A stretch of DNA of 64,000 bases from Thermanaerothrix daxensis (GTDB lineage Bacteria > Chloroflexota > Anaerolineae > Anaerolineales > Anaerolineaceae), in NCBI RefSeq assembly GCF_001306145.1, contig NZ_LGKO01000004.1:124001-188000 (forward strand), read 5' to 3'. Under the pieces are notes generated by a model. The model did not search any database and was not told where the DNA came from. It was given only the letters and a program-made list of their open reading frames with translations. The position numbers were made by a program, and so were the translations under genes. Below, in pieces: positions 57,768 to 64,000 of the stretch. Positions within the stretch are counted from its first letter, which is position 1. Each line of letters opens with the position of its first letter.

Positions 57768-57912
57768 GGGCGTGCCTCACCTCAGTGGATATCTGTTTCT
57801 TTACCCCAGGTCAGGGGGAACCCTCCCCACCCCAGCATGCTCCTAATTTTACCGAATTTTCCTCTGCATGGAATGGACAACTTTGTGAAAAATTCTGCAT
57901 ACTCAAACCTTT

Positions 57913-57926
57913 TTGCGCTGGCGCAA
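57913..57926. promoter_or_regulatory. FNR/CRP-type palindromic operator upstream of the ywiC-like gene
   Basis: TTGCGCTGGCGCAA, exactly the minus-strand form of the site before nirS, so the two are identical in the direction of transcription. Its centre (57919.5) is 41.5 bp before the start (57961) predicted from the CATGAT -10 at 57949-57954. A site for the HPr gene, read the other way, is possible. Confidence 0.62.
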
Positions 57927-57948
57927 CCACCCCCAGGAAAAATCATGG

Positions 57949-57954
57949 CATGAT
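57949..57954 (+). promoter_or_regulatory. Predicted -10 of the ywiC-like gene
   Basis: CATGAT (a 4/6 match) lies at the position required for a class II activator bound at 57913-57926; start site near 57961, 47 bp before the ATG. Confidence 0.4.
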
Positions 57955-58007
57955 TATCACATAATTCTCGAATAAAATCATCTCTATCGTCATGATTAGG
58001 AGGCACG

Positions 58008-58886
58008 ATGGACTCAGGCACTCTATCCAGAAATCGGCCAGCGATCTCCTCCTTCCTCCGCCGCGACCTGGCTCTTCCTCAGGAACACGGCGCTTGGGTC
58101 TTTCTTTTGAGCCCACTTACGATTGGCCTGGCAACAGCAAGCCAGGTTCTAAATTCCACCTCCCTCATCCTGCTCCTGACTGCATTAGCTGCTTTTCTGG
58201 CCCGTCACCCTCTGACCCTTGTGGTCAAGGTTTATAGCGGCCGTCGTCCTCGTGCAGATCTTCCGGGTGCGTTTTTCTGGTTGACTGTTTATGGATTGCT
58301 TGCCCTGCTTGGCTTAGGGGTGCTGATTATCAGGAATCACACTTTCCTGCTCTGGCTTGTCCTACCTGCTTTTCCCCTTTTGGGAACCTACCTCTACCTT
58401 GTTAGCCAACGCGCTGAGCGCCATCGCCCTATCCTGGATATTGCCACAGCCTCAGTGCTAGCACTAGGAGCCCCTGCCGCCCACTGGACCGCCCAGGGAG
58501 GCTACTCACCGAGCGGTTGGTGGTTATGGGGATTATGCTGTTTGCACGCCCTCGGTTCAATCTCGCACGCCTTTATGCGCCTGGAGCAACGCCGTTGGGT
58601 TTCTGTACCTCCTCTTGTGATCCAATTGAAAACCGCCCTCCCGGCTTTGATCAGTAACTTTGTGGCCTTGGGACTGGTCGGTTGGCTCGCTGCTCAACAC
58701 ACTTTGCCCCAGGCCCTCCCCCTGCCTTATGCCTTACAAACCGCAGAAACCCTACTAGGGGCATGGAAACCGGCACTGGGGCACAAGCCCACCCAAATTG
58801 GACTGCGCCAGCTAGGTATAAGCGCCCTTTTCACCCTACTTTTCATCGTATTGTGGCGCCTTACCCCACCCTCTTTCAGCCCTTAA
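58008..58886 (+). CDS. YwiC-like integral membrane protein
   Basis: The 292-residue protein has about nine or ten hydrophobic helices and the N-terminal signature PQEHGAWVFLLSPL of the YwiC family. Its function is unknown; in Bacillus subtilis ywiC lies beside fnr, arfM and the nitrate reductase genes. Here the upstream region has the same operator as nirS, supporting a role in nitrite or NO respiration. TAGGAGG precedes the ATG. Its end overlaps the ABC permease remnant on the other strand. Confidence 0.8.
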   Translation: MDSGTLSRNRPAISSFLRRDLALPQEHGAWVFLLSPLTIGLATASQVLNSTSLILLLTALAAFLARHPLTLVVKVYSGRRPRADLPGAFFWLTVYGLLALLGLGVLIIRNHTFLLWLVLPAFPLLGTYLYLVSQRAERHRPILDIATASVLALGAPAAHWTAQGGYSPSGWWLWGLCCLHALGSISHAFMRLEQRRWVSVPPLVIQLKTALPALISNFVALGLVGWLAAQHTLPQALPLPYALQTAETLLGAWKPALGHKPTQIGLRQLGISALFTLLFIVLWRLTPPSFSP

Positions 58887-59217
58887 GGGCTCCAGCCAGA
58901 ATGCCGCGGATAAAATAGCGCCTTAGGAGCAAGAAGAAAGTCAAGGGAATCGGCACAAAAATTAACGCAGCCGCCATCTTGCGGGTTATATAAAGCAATA
59001 AAGCTCCCTTTGACTTCGGCGAGTTTAACCCGGATGGTGGTTGCCAACGGAGTAGAAAGCGTTAATGCCAGCAAGAATTCATTCCATACCTGGGTGAAAA
59101 TTATGATCGCCACCGAGGCATACGCCGGGAGAGATATGGGAGTAACTACTCGGAAGAAAATCTGAATCTTACCGGCGCCATCCACCTCGGCTGCTTCTTC
59201 GAGTTCGCGGGGAACCA
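58876..59217 (-). pseudogene. Remnant of a carbohydrate ABC transporter permease (CUT1, MalG-like)
   Basis: The minus strand encodes the last third of a sugar-type permease: the EAA loop (PRELEEAAEVDGAG) and FTQVWNEFLLALTLS. The N-terminal 160 or more residues are absent. A one-base shift near 58996 breaks the frame: reading on in the shifted frame gives RKMAAALIFVPIPLTFFLLL, then RRYFIRGILAGALKG and a stop at 58876, the normal permease C-terminus. The 5' boundary abuts the membrane-protein gene at 59226. It is a clear decayed gene; no cognate ATPase or binding protein remains. Confidence 0.85.
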
Positions 59218-59225
59218 CAGATCAA

Positions 59226-59627
59226 TCATCTTGTCCGGTTTACAACCCACCCGCTTAGCAAAACAGCAAACACCGGAGGCAAGCCAATAAGCAAAGCCCA
59301 CAATACAACTGCCATCTGGTTCAAACGCAAGGGCTCCGCTAACGCCATGAGCCCTACTATGGCCAACCCGCTCCCTGCCCAGGCTCGCCAGGGACTGGCG
59401 GGCAATCCTAGCCGCCAACGGGTCAAATAGACCCCCAACCCTGCGCCTAGTGCAATCCCCACCAGCGCCCCCAGGATCGCCAGGCCCAGGTCCGCGAGAC
59501 CGCCCCCGCCTCGTCCGCGCCCAATGATGCTCCCCAGGAGAATTCCAAGCACCATCAGCAACCCTTCTCCCAGGAGCCCCCCGACCCCCATCAGAAGATA
59601 GAACCGCCACAAATTAGAACGCACACC
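59226..59627 (-). CDS. Small hypothetical membrane protein
   Basis: The 133-residue product has about four hydrophobic helices, glycine-rich (GRGRGGGGLADLGLAILGAL), with no recognised family. I prefer the GTG start at 59627 because GGGAGG lies five bases upstream; the frame extends six codons further. Its end abuts the permease remnant. It could be the product of a rearrangement or a true small membrane protein; confidence is moderate. Confidence 0.5.
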   Translation of the reverse strand, partial: GVRSNLWRFYLLMGVGGLLGEGLLMVLGILLGSIIGRGRGGGGLADLGLAILGALVGIALGAGLGVYLTRWRLGLPASPWRAWAGSGLAIVGLMALAEPLRLNQMAVVLWALLIGLPPVFAVLLSGWVVNRTR

Positions 59628-59766
59628 AACCTCCCGCCTGCACACCCAATTTTTGCCATTCTACCACGCACCTTGCGCTTCCTGCTGATCCTGGAAGTAA
59701 AATGCCCCGGCGCAGGGTTGCCACGCCAGGGCAAGGGATTCTCATTCCTGTTTAGGTCTCGGACTC

Positions 59767-60867
59767 TTAGGGTACCAGCGGTCGGGGTTGCTGCTGAGTA
59801 ATGCAGTGGATGTTGCCCCCACCCAACAAGATCTCCCGCGCATATACCCCCACCACCTTACGCTCCGGCATCAGTTCCTGCAGGGCTGCCAAGGCCTGTT
59901 TATCATGGGGATCGTTGAAAACAGGTACAACTGCCCCTCCATTGGCCATATAAAAGTTGATGTAAGAGGCAGCCAACCGATCACCTTCGCGGCGCGGAAG
60001 GGTGCCCTCAATCGCATCCACCCACTCGCTTTCCTCCTTGGTGATGTAAACCGGGTTGGGTTGATGGATCTTATGCACCTCAAGCCGCCGTCCGCGTGCG
60101 TCCTTAGCCTGACATAAAATTTCATAGGCCTCTGCCGAAATCTCATACTGCGGATCGCTCTTATCTTCTGTCCAGGTCAAGGCCACCACGCCAGGGCGGA
60201 TAAAACAGCACAAGTTATCCACATGGCCGCTAGTTTCATCGTTGTATACCCCGCGAGGAAGCCAGATAATCGTCTCTACGTTGAGATATTCCTGAAGGAA
60301 CGCCTCGATTTGCTCCCGCGTGAGTTCAGGGTTGCGGTTGGGATTGAGCAGACACTCCTCAGTGGTAATCAACGTCCCCTCACCATCCACATGAATGGAT
60401 CCCCCCTCTAACACCAGCGGGGCTTTGTAAACATCCACGCGTTCAATTTCAGCCACCTTGCGGGCCACCAGGTTATCCTGATCCCAAGGAAAGTACAAAC
60501 CGCCTTGCAGTCCGCCCCAGGCGTTGAATTCCCAATCAATGGCCCGAATCTCCTTACCATTCGTTACAAATGTCGGGCCACAGTCGCGCATCCATGAGTC
60601 ATTGTAAGACATCTCAACTACACGTACCTCTGGGGGCAACAGCGAGCGAGCGTTGAGAAACTGCCCGGCTGAAACTCCCATAGTTACCGGCTCAAACTGG
60701 GAAATGGCCTTTGCTACCTCCACAAAGGCACGCTGGGCGGGCTTGGCGCCTAGGCGCCAGTTATCCGGCCGTTCTGGCCAGAGCATCCAACAGCCCGCAT
60801 GCGGCTCAAATTCACCCGGCATTCGAAAACCATCCTGTCTTGGTGTGGAGTTCAATCGTCGTGACAT
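59767..60867 (-). CDS. aguA: Agmatine deiminase
   Basis: AguA converts agmatine to N-carbamoylputrescine and ammonia. The 366-residue protein shows the family segments [29 protein letters not shown], the catalytic Cys355 in [11 protein letters not shown], and conserved His/Asp in [20 protein letters not shown] precedes the ATG. It is the last gene of a three-gene agmatine catabolism operon following the permease by 24 bp. Confidence 0.93.
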   Translation of the reverse strand: MSRRLNSTPRQDGFRMPGEFEPHAGCWMLWPERPDNWRLGAKPAQRAFVEVAKAISQFEPVTMGVSAGQFLNARSLLPPEVRVVEMSYNDSWMRDCGPTFVTNGKEIRAIDWEFNAWGGLQGGLYFPWDQDNLVARKVAEIERVDVYKAPLVLEGGSIHVDGEGTLITTEECLLNPNRNPELTREQIEAFLQEYLNVETIIWLPRGVYNDETSGHVDNLCCFIRPGVVALTWTEDKSDPQYEISAEAYEILCQAKDARGRRLEVHKIHQPNPVYITKEESEWVDAIEGTLPRREGDRLAASYINFYMANGGAVVPVFNDPHDKQALAALQELMPERKVVGVYAREILLGGGNIHCITQQQPRPLVP

Positions 60868-60891
60868 GGGCGAATCCTCCTAATATTTATC

Positions 60892-62313
60892 CTAAATCGT
60901 TTCACGGGCACGCTCAGATTGTAATATCCGGCGACGTTGAGCCACCAGAATCTCTCCAATGACCAGAGTCACCACCACGCCAACGATTACAGGGAGTGCA
61001 AAATCCCAGTCCACCGGTTGTCCCGGCACCCAGACAAAGAAGAGAATGGCTTGACCAATGAAGATCTCACATAGAACGGTCAAGATCCATGCCATCGGGG
61101 TTCCGCCCGGTACCTGATAGGGCCGTGGGCGGGAAGTGTCCGTAAGGCGCAACTTCAAGAAAGTCGGGAACATGACCAGATAGGGCATTAGAAAGACGAT
61201 TGAACTAAAGGCAAAAAGGCTCCAGAACAGATCCTCCGCTGTGGATGCGAGAAAGCCGTAAAGGATGATGACCCCCGTCGAGATAAGCCCGGTAATGAGA
61301 TAAGCCCCCAAGGGAGTTTGGTTAACCGGATGCAGACGACCGAAGACTTCTGGTAGCACGCCCTCATTGGCAGCCTCGGCGGCGCTTCGGTTTGCCCCCA
61401 TGGTCCAGACCACCATATTGGTCAGGAAAGTATATAACGCCCCAATTCCCAGGATTGTTACAATCCCCTGGCCCAACGGACTATTCCCGAACAATACGCG
61501 TAAGGTATCAATGATGCCCGAGACCAAACCCAACTGGTCCAGGGGTAGTGCCATGAGCATTCCCACGGTGCCAAGCAGGTAAAAGAAGGCAATTAGCACC
61601 CCGGCTGTTATGACCGCAATGGGCACGTCCCGCTGCGGATCGGTCATCTCCTCGCCCGCGCTGGACATTAATTCAAACCCCATAAAGTTGAACACAATGA
61701 CTGGCAAAAAGGCCAAACCGGCATCCCAGGTGGGCAATAGGGCGCGAAAAGAGAGATCGTTGGCAACGCCATGATTCAAGGCGTAGTAAAACGCCCCCAT
61801 ACCAATGATCATGATGATCGCCACTTTTAAGATTGCCCCCACGTTTGGCACCCACTTCCCCACATCCAGCGCAATAATTCCAATCCAAACGGTAATCCAG
61901 GTCATCAAAATCCCGATCCCAATTTGTCCCCATAACGGAAGCTCGGGAACAAACAATTGCGAGAATATCCCGGCAAACAAAATGTACACCGATGGCATCC
62001 AGAGTGCGACATTAACCCAGTAGAGCCAGGTGACTCGTGCCGCCCAGGTTTCCCCAAAAGCCCGCCGCACCCAGGCATAAATGCCCCCCTGCTCAGGGTA
62101 TGTGGAACCCAACTCGGCTGTGATCAGTCCGTAGGGAATAAAGAAAAGCACCAGGGTGATGATCCACCATGAGACAGCCGAAGGCCCAATGGCCGCAGCC
62201 GGCGCCAGGGTATCCACAACCAAAATAGCCGCTACGGTGAATAAAATCATATCCAGCCGCCGCAGAGTTTTTTTGAAACTTCCCCCTTTTGTTACCTCAT
62301 TTCCCGTCGTCAT
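60892..62313 (-). CDS. APC-family amino acid/polyamine transporter, probable agmatine-putrescine antiporter
   Basis: The 473-residue protein has about twelve membrane helices with the APC signature near helix 1 (LAPAAAIGPSAVSWW) and an FMGFELMSSAGEEMTDPQRD loop. Between the carbamoyltransferase and deiminase genes, it most likely exchanges agmatine for putrescine; a related exchanger such as a glutamate:GABA antiporter is the alternative by sequence class. GGGAGGG precedes the ATG. Confidence 0.82.
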   Translation of the reverse strand: MTTGNEVTKGGSFKKTLRRLDMILFTVAAILVVDTLAPAAAIGPSAVSWWIITLVLFFIPYGLITAELGSTYPEQGGIYAWVRRAFGETWAARVTWLYWVNVALWMPSVYILFAGIFSQLFVPELPLWGQIGIGILMTWITVWIGIIALDVGKWVPNVGAILKVAIIMIIGMGAFYYALNHGVANDLSFRALLPTWDAGLAFLPVIVFNFMGFELMSSAGEEMTDPQRDVPIAVITAGVLIAFFYLLGTVGMLMALPLDQLGLVSGIIDTLRVLFGNSPLGQGIVTILGIGALYTFLTNMVVWTMGANRSAAEAANEGVLPEVFGRLHPVNQTPLGAYLITGLISTGVIILYGFLASTAEDLFWSLFAFSSIVFLMPYLVMFPTFLKLRLTDTSRPRPYQVPGGTPMAWILTVLCEIFIGQAILFFVWVPGQPVDWDFALPVIVGVVVTLVIGEILVAQRRRILQSERARETI

Positions 62314-62363
62314 CTTTCCCTCCCAATATAAGAATCAAGTCCCTGGCTAGTGGAGGGATGGGC

Positions 62364-63383
62364 TTATATGCCCATCCGCTCCGCCAAAAAGGCCTGAATG
62401 CGCCCGCGGTAGTGGGCTTCAAGTTCGGTGCTTGGGCGCTTCAGCCGGGGATAGACCAGCCATACTAAAATTCCCTTCTCAGTATGCAATCGGTTCTCTG
62501 CCTGGTCAAAAATAATAGATCGCTCAGAGTCCATTACCTCATCGGTAACCTCGACCCCACGTGAGGCTGGCAAGCAGTGCATGAATTTGCAGTGTGCCGG
62601 CGCGTGCTTAAACAGGTCCATATTGACCTGGTAACGAGGCATGAAGGCTTTACTGCGTTCGGGAATTTCAGCCTCCTGACCGACCCACCACCACAAATCG
62701 GTGTAAATGAAATCAGCATCTCGCACCGCCTCTATCGGGTCCTCAGTGATGCGCAGGGTCCCGCCGGAAATCTTGCAATTTTCTAACGCCATCTTCACCC
62801 AGGTCTCGGGAGGCTGGTAACGCTTGGGAGCGGCGTGTGTGAAGTGCATTCCCAGGCGTGTGCAGATTAACATTAGCGACGAGAGAACGTTAGTAGCATC
62901 TCCGATAAAGGTGACCCGTAAATCCTCCAAGCGTTTCCCCTCTGGCATGTGCTCCATCATGGTCAACACATCACAGACCACCTGCGTGGGGTGGTTATAA
63001 TCGGTTAGCCCGTTGATGACCGGCACAGTAGCCGCCTGGGCCAGCCCCAGGATTGTCTCGTGCTTCAGCGTGCGCGCCATGATCACATCCACCATGCGCG
63101 AGAGCACCCGCGCTGTGTCAGCCAGGGATTCACGCACACCCAGATGGATCTCGCCCGGCTTCAGATACAACGCATGTCCCCCCAACTCCGTCATGGCTAC
63201 CTCGAACGAAACACGCGTACGGGTAGAGGGTTCCTCAAAAATCATTGCCAGGCTGGCATCTTGAAGCAATTTGGGTGTACAACCTTGCTTGTCCGCCTCT
63301 TTGATCAATCGGGTCAGGGCGATCAAATCCAGAAGTTCTTGTTTGGTAAAATCCTGTGTGTCAATGAAATGTCGTAAAGTCAT
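62364..63383 (-). CDS. ptcA: Putrescine carbamoyltransferase
   Basis: PtcA splits N-carbamoylputrescine to putrescine and carbamoyl phosphate, whose phosphate can yield ATP. The 339-residue protein has the carbamoyl phosphate motif STRTR (SFEVAM follows), the HPTQ motif, and in place of the ornithine SMG loop the segment TDLWWWVGQEAEIPER. It also has the HCLPASRGVEVTDEV segment and a C-terminal extension typical of putrescine carbamoyltransferases. An ornithine carbamoyltransferase is less likely because the operon partners are deiminase and permease. No carbamate kinase gene is present here. AAAGGAGCGAG precedes the ATG. Confidence 0.88.
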   Translation of the reverse strand: MTLRHFIDTQDFTKQELLDLIALTRLIKEADKQGCTPKLLQDASLAMIFEEPSTRTRVSFEVAMTELGGHALYLKPGEIHLGVRESLADTARVLSRMVDVIMARTLKHETILGLAQAATVPVINGLTDYNHPTQVVCDVLTMMEHMPEGKRLEDLRVTFIGDATNVLSSLMLICTRLGMHFTHAAPKRYQPPETWVKMALENCKISGGTLRITEDPIEAVRDADFIYTDLWWWVGQEAEIPERSKAFMPRYQVNMDLFKHAPAHCKFMHCLPASRGVEVTDEVMDSERSIIFDQAENRLHTEKGILVWLVYPRLKRPSTELEAHYRGRIQAFLAERMGI

Positions 63384-63397
63384 ATCTCGCTCCTTTA

Positions 63398-63424
63398 TTC
63401 CGTTTCGGAAGTTATATATTCCGA
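63398..63424. promoter_or_regulatory. CGGAA/TTCCG operator cluster before ptcA
   Basis: TTCCG-TTT-CGGAA (63398-63410) overlaps TCGGAA-N8-TTCCGA (63405-63424), a set of three half-sites at the predicted start of the ptcA transcript; a fourth CGGAA lies upstream at 63471-63475. A repressor or activator of the agmatine operon probably binds here; it is not encoded in the window. Confidence 0.5.
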
Positions 63425-63429
63425 TTACG

Positions 63430-63457
63430 TATATATGATAGCGATATTAACCATCAA
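63430..63457 (-). promoter_or_regulatory. Promoter of the agmatine operon
   Basis: On the minus strand TTGATG (63457-63452) and TATATA (63435-63430) are 16 bp apart; the start near 63423 falls in the operator cluster. Confidence 0.55.
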
Positions 63458-63607
63458 TTTCAAGCATTTTCGGAAGACTTAAGAACAACATCCCAATCCA
63501 AGGTGACAAAACACACCTTGAGTCGCAAAAGAGAACGAATTCATCACTTGCAGGCTTCTCATCAATCTGTTAGAGTATGAATCACCCGCAAGAAGGAAAC
63601 ACAACCC

Positions 63608-64000
63608 ATGAAAGCCCACCAACCATCTTATATCCGGGTCAGTTGGAAAAAGCGAACGTTAGTTATTACTCTCCTTCTGGTCATCGCCATAGGTGCTTTT
63701 CTAATACCGGCTGCAGCCCAATCGGCATCCCAGGTTCGCGTGGTGTTCATCGACGTAAGTCAAGGCGACAGCATTTGGATTCACGACCAGGAAAACCGAG
63801 ATGTGCTTGTAGACGGCGGACCTTTGTCGGCGGGGCCAACGGTGGTGGCTTACCTGCAAAGCCAGGCCATTGATGATATTGACCTGCTGGTTCTCACTCA
63901 CGGGGACGCCGACCATGTGGCCGGGCTGATCCATGTATTGCGTTCCAGTATTCCCATCCAGGCTGTTGCCGATAGCGGACAAACCTGCTCAACCGACACC
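63608..64000 (+). CDS. ComEC-like secreted metallo-beta-lactamase, N-terminal part (runs off the window)
   Basis: The frame is open for 131 codons to the edge. Residues 15-38 are a signal peptide or membrane anchor. Then comes RVVFIDVSQGDSIWI, the D-V-x-Q-G-D-S/A start of the ComEC/Rec2 C-terminal beta-lactamase fold, and the metal motif THGDADHVAGL. Stand-alone secreted proteins of this type are common; their substrates are unknown. Its ATG is preceded by AAGGAA. It is divergent from the agmatine operon. Confidence 0.8.
   Translation, partial: MKAHQPSYIRVSWKKRTLVITLLLVIAIGAFLIPAAAQSASQVRVVFIDVSQGDSIWIHDQENRDVLVDGGPLSAGPTVVAYLQSQAIDDIDLLVLTHGDADHVAGLIHVLRSSIPIQAVADSGQTCSTDT

Noticed and set aside
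59146-59610. 154-codon frame overlapping the membrane protein and the permease remnant
   Set aside because: It is an out-of-frame reading of both; hydrophobic pattern and ribosome site support the 59226-59627 frame instead.

Overview
The window is about 64 kb of a mid-GC (roughly 54-55 percent by eye) bacterial chromosome and reads as housekeeping and energy-metabolism DNA, with no phage, plasmid, IS or CRISPR signature. Protein flavour and layout point to a member of the Chloroflexota, most likely an anaerobic or facultative Anaerolineae-type organism. The clues are short lipoprotein signal peptides, a protein disulfide oxidoreductase of the kind common in thermophiles, a tungsten aldehyde oxidoreductase, a fermentative agmatine operon and oxygen-sensitive glycyl radical chemistry beside a nitrite reductase. 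This taxonomic call is inference from gene content only. Nearly all genes are intact; one ABC-permease remnant is a pseudogene.

Region 1 (1-13.9 kb): a partial PAS/GAF sensor, sigma-54 with an unusual zinc-ribbon-like insertion, a cytochrome cd1 nitrite reductase carrying an extra N-terminal cytochrome c, trmFO, an M28 peptidase, a soluble histidine kinase, an aminotransferase, hflX, rpmF, and a GH1 beta-glucosidase under two perfect or near-perfect CelR/LacI-type operators. Region 2 (12.9-24.5 kb): a 4-hydroxyphenylacetate decarboxylase system (hpdB-hpdC-MFS transporter-hpdA) next to a divergent two-component system with a cytosolic Cache-GAF kinase, an orphan BMP-type binding lipoprotein and a chemoreceptor with a C-terminal V4R-like domain.

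Region 3 (24.6-37.5 kb): one long branched-chain amino acid operon on the minus strand, ilvD-ilvB-ilvH-ilvC-leuA-small gene-leuC-leuD-cimA-leuB-ilvE. It is preceded by a previously unlisted 36-codon leader peptide gene rich in Leu/Ile/Val codons, with a full set of mutually exclusive attenuator stems. Region 4 (37.6-52.1 kb): single genes for lipid, envelope, redox and sulfur functions (SGNH hydrolase, PlsC, MelB-type transporter, Xer-like recombinase, TerC, HtrA, beta-helix lipoprotein, disulfide oxidoreductase, rhodanese, SufE, DUF3048 hybrid, PCuAC). Region 5 (52.1-57.8 kb): an SCP2-alcohol dehydrogenase-tungsten aldehyde oxidoreductase operon and HPr/enzyme I without any permease. Region 6 (57.9-64 kb): a YwiC-like membrane protein, the decayed ABC permease, an agmatine-deiminase operon and the start of a ComEC-like metallo-beta-lactamase.

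The most striking sequence signal is a 14-bp palindrome (TTGCGC-TG-GCGCAA) found identically, in the transcribed orientation, upstream of both nirS and the ywiC-like gene 53 kb apart. In each case it is centred 41.5 bp before a plausible start site. This is the geometry of an FNR/CRP-family activator and suggests that YwiC belongs to a nitrite/NO respiration regulon.
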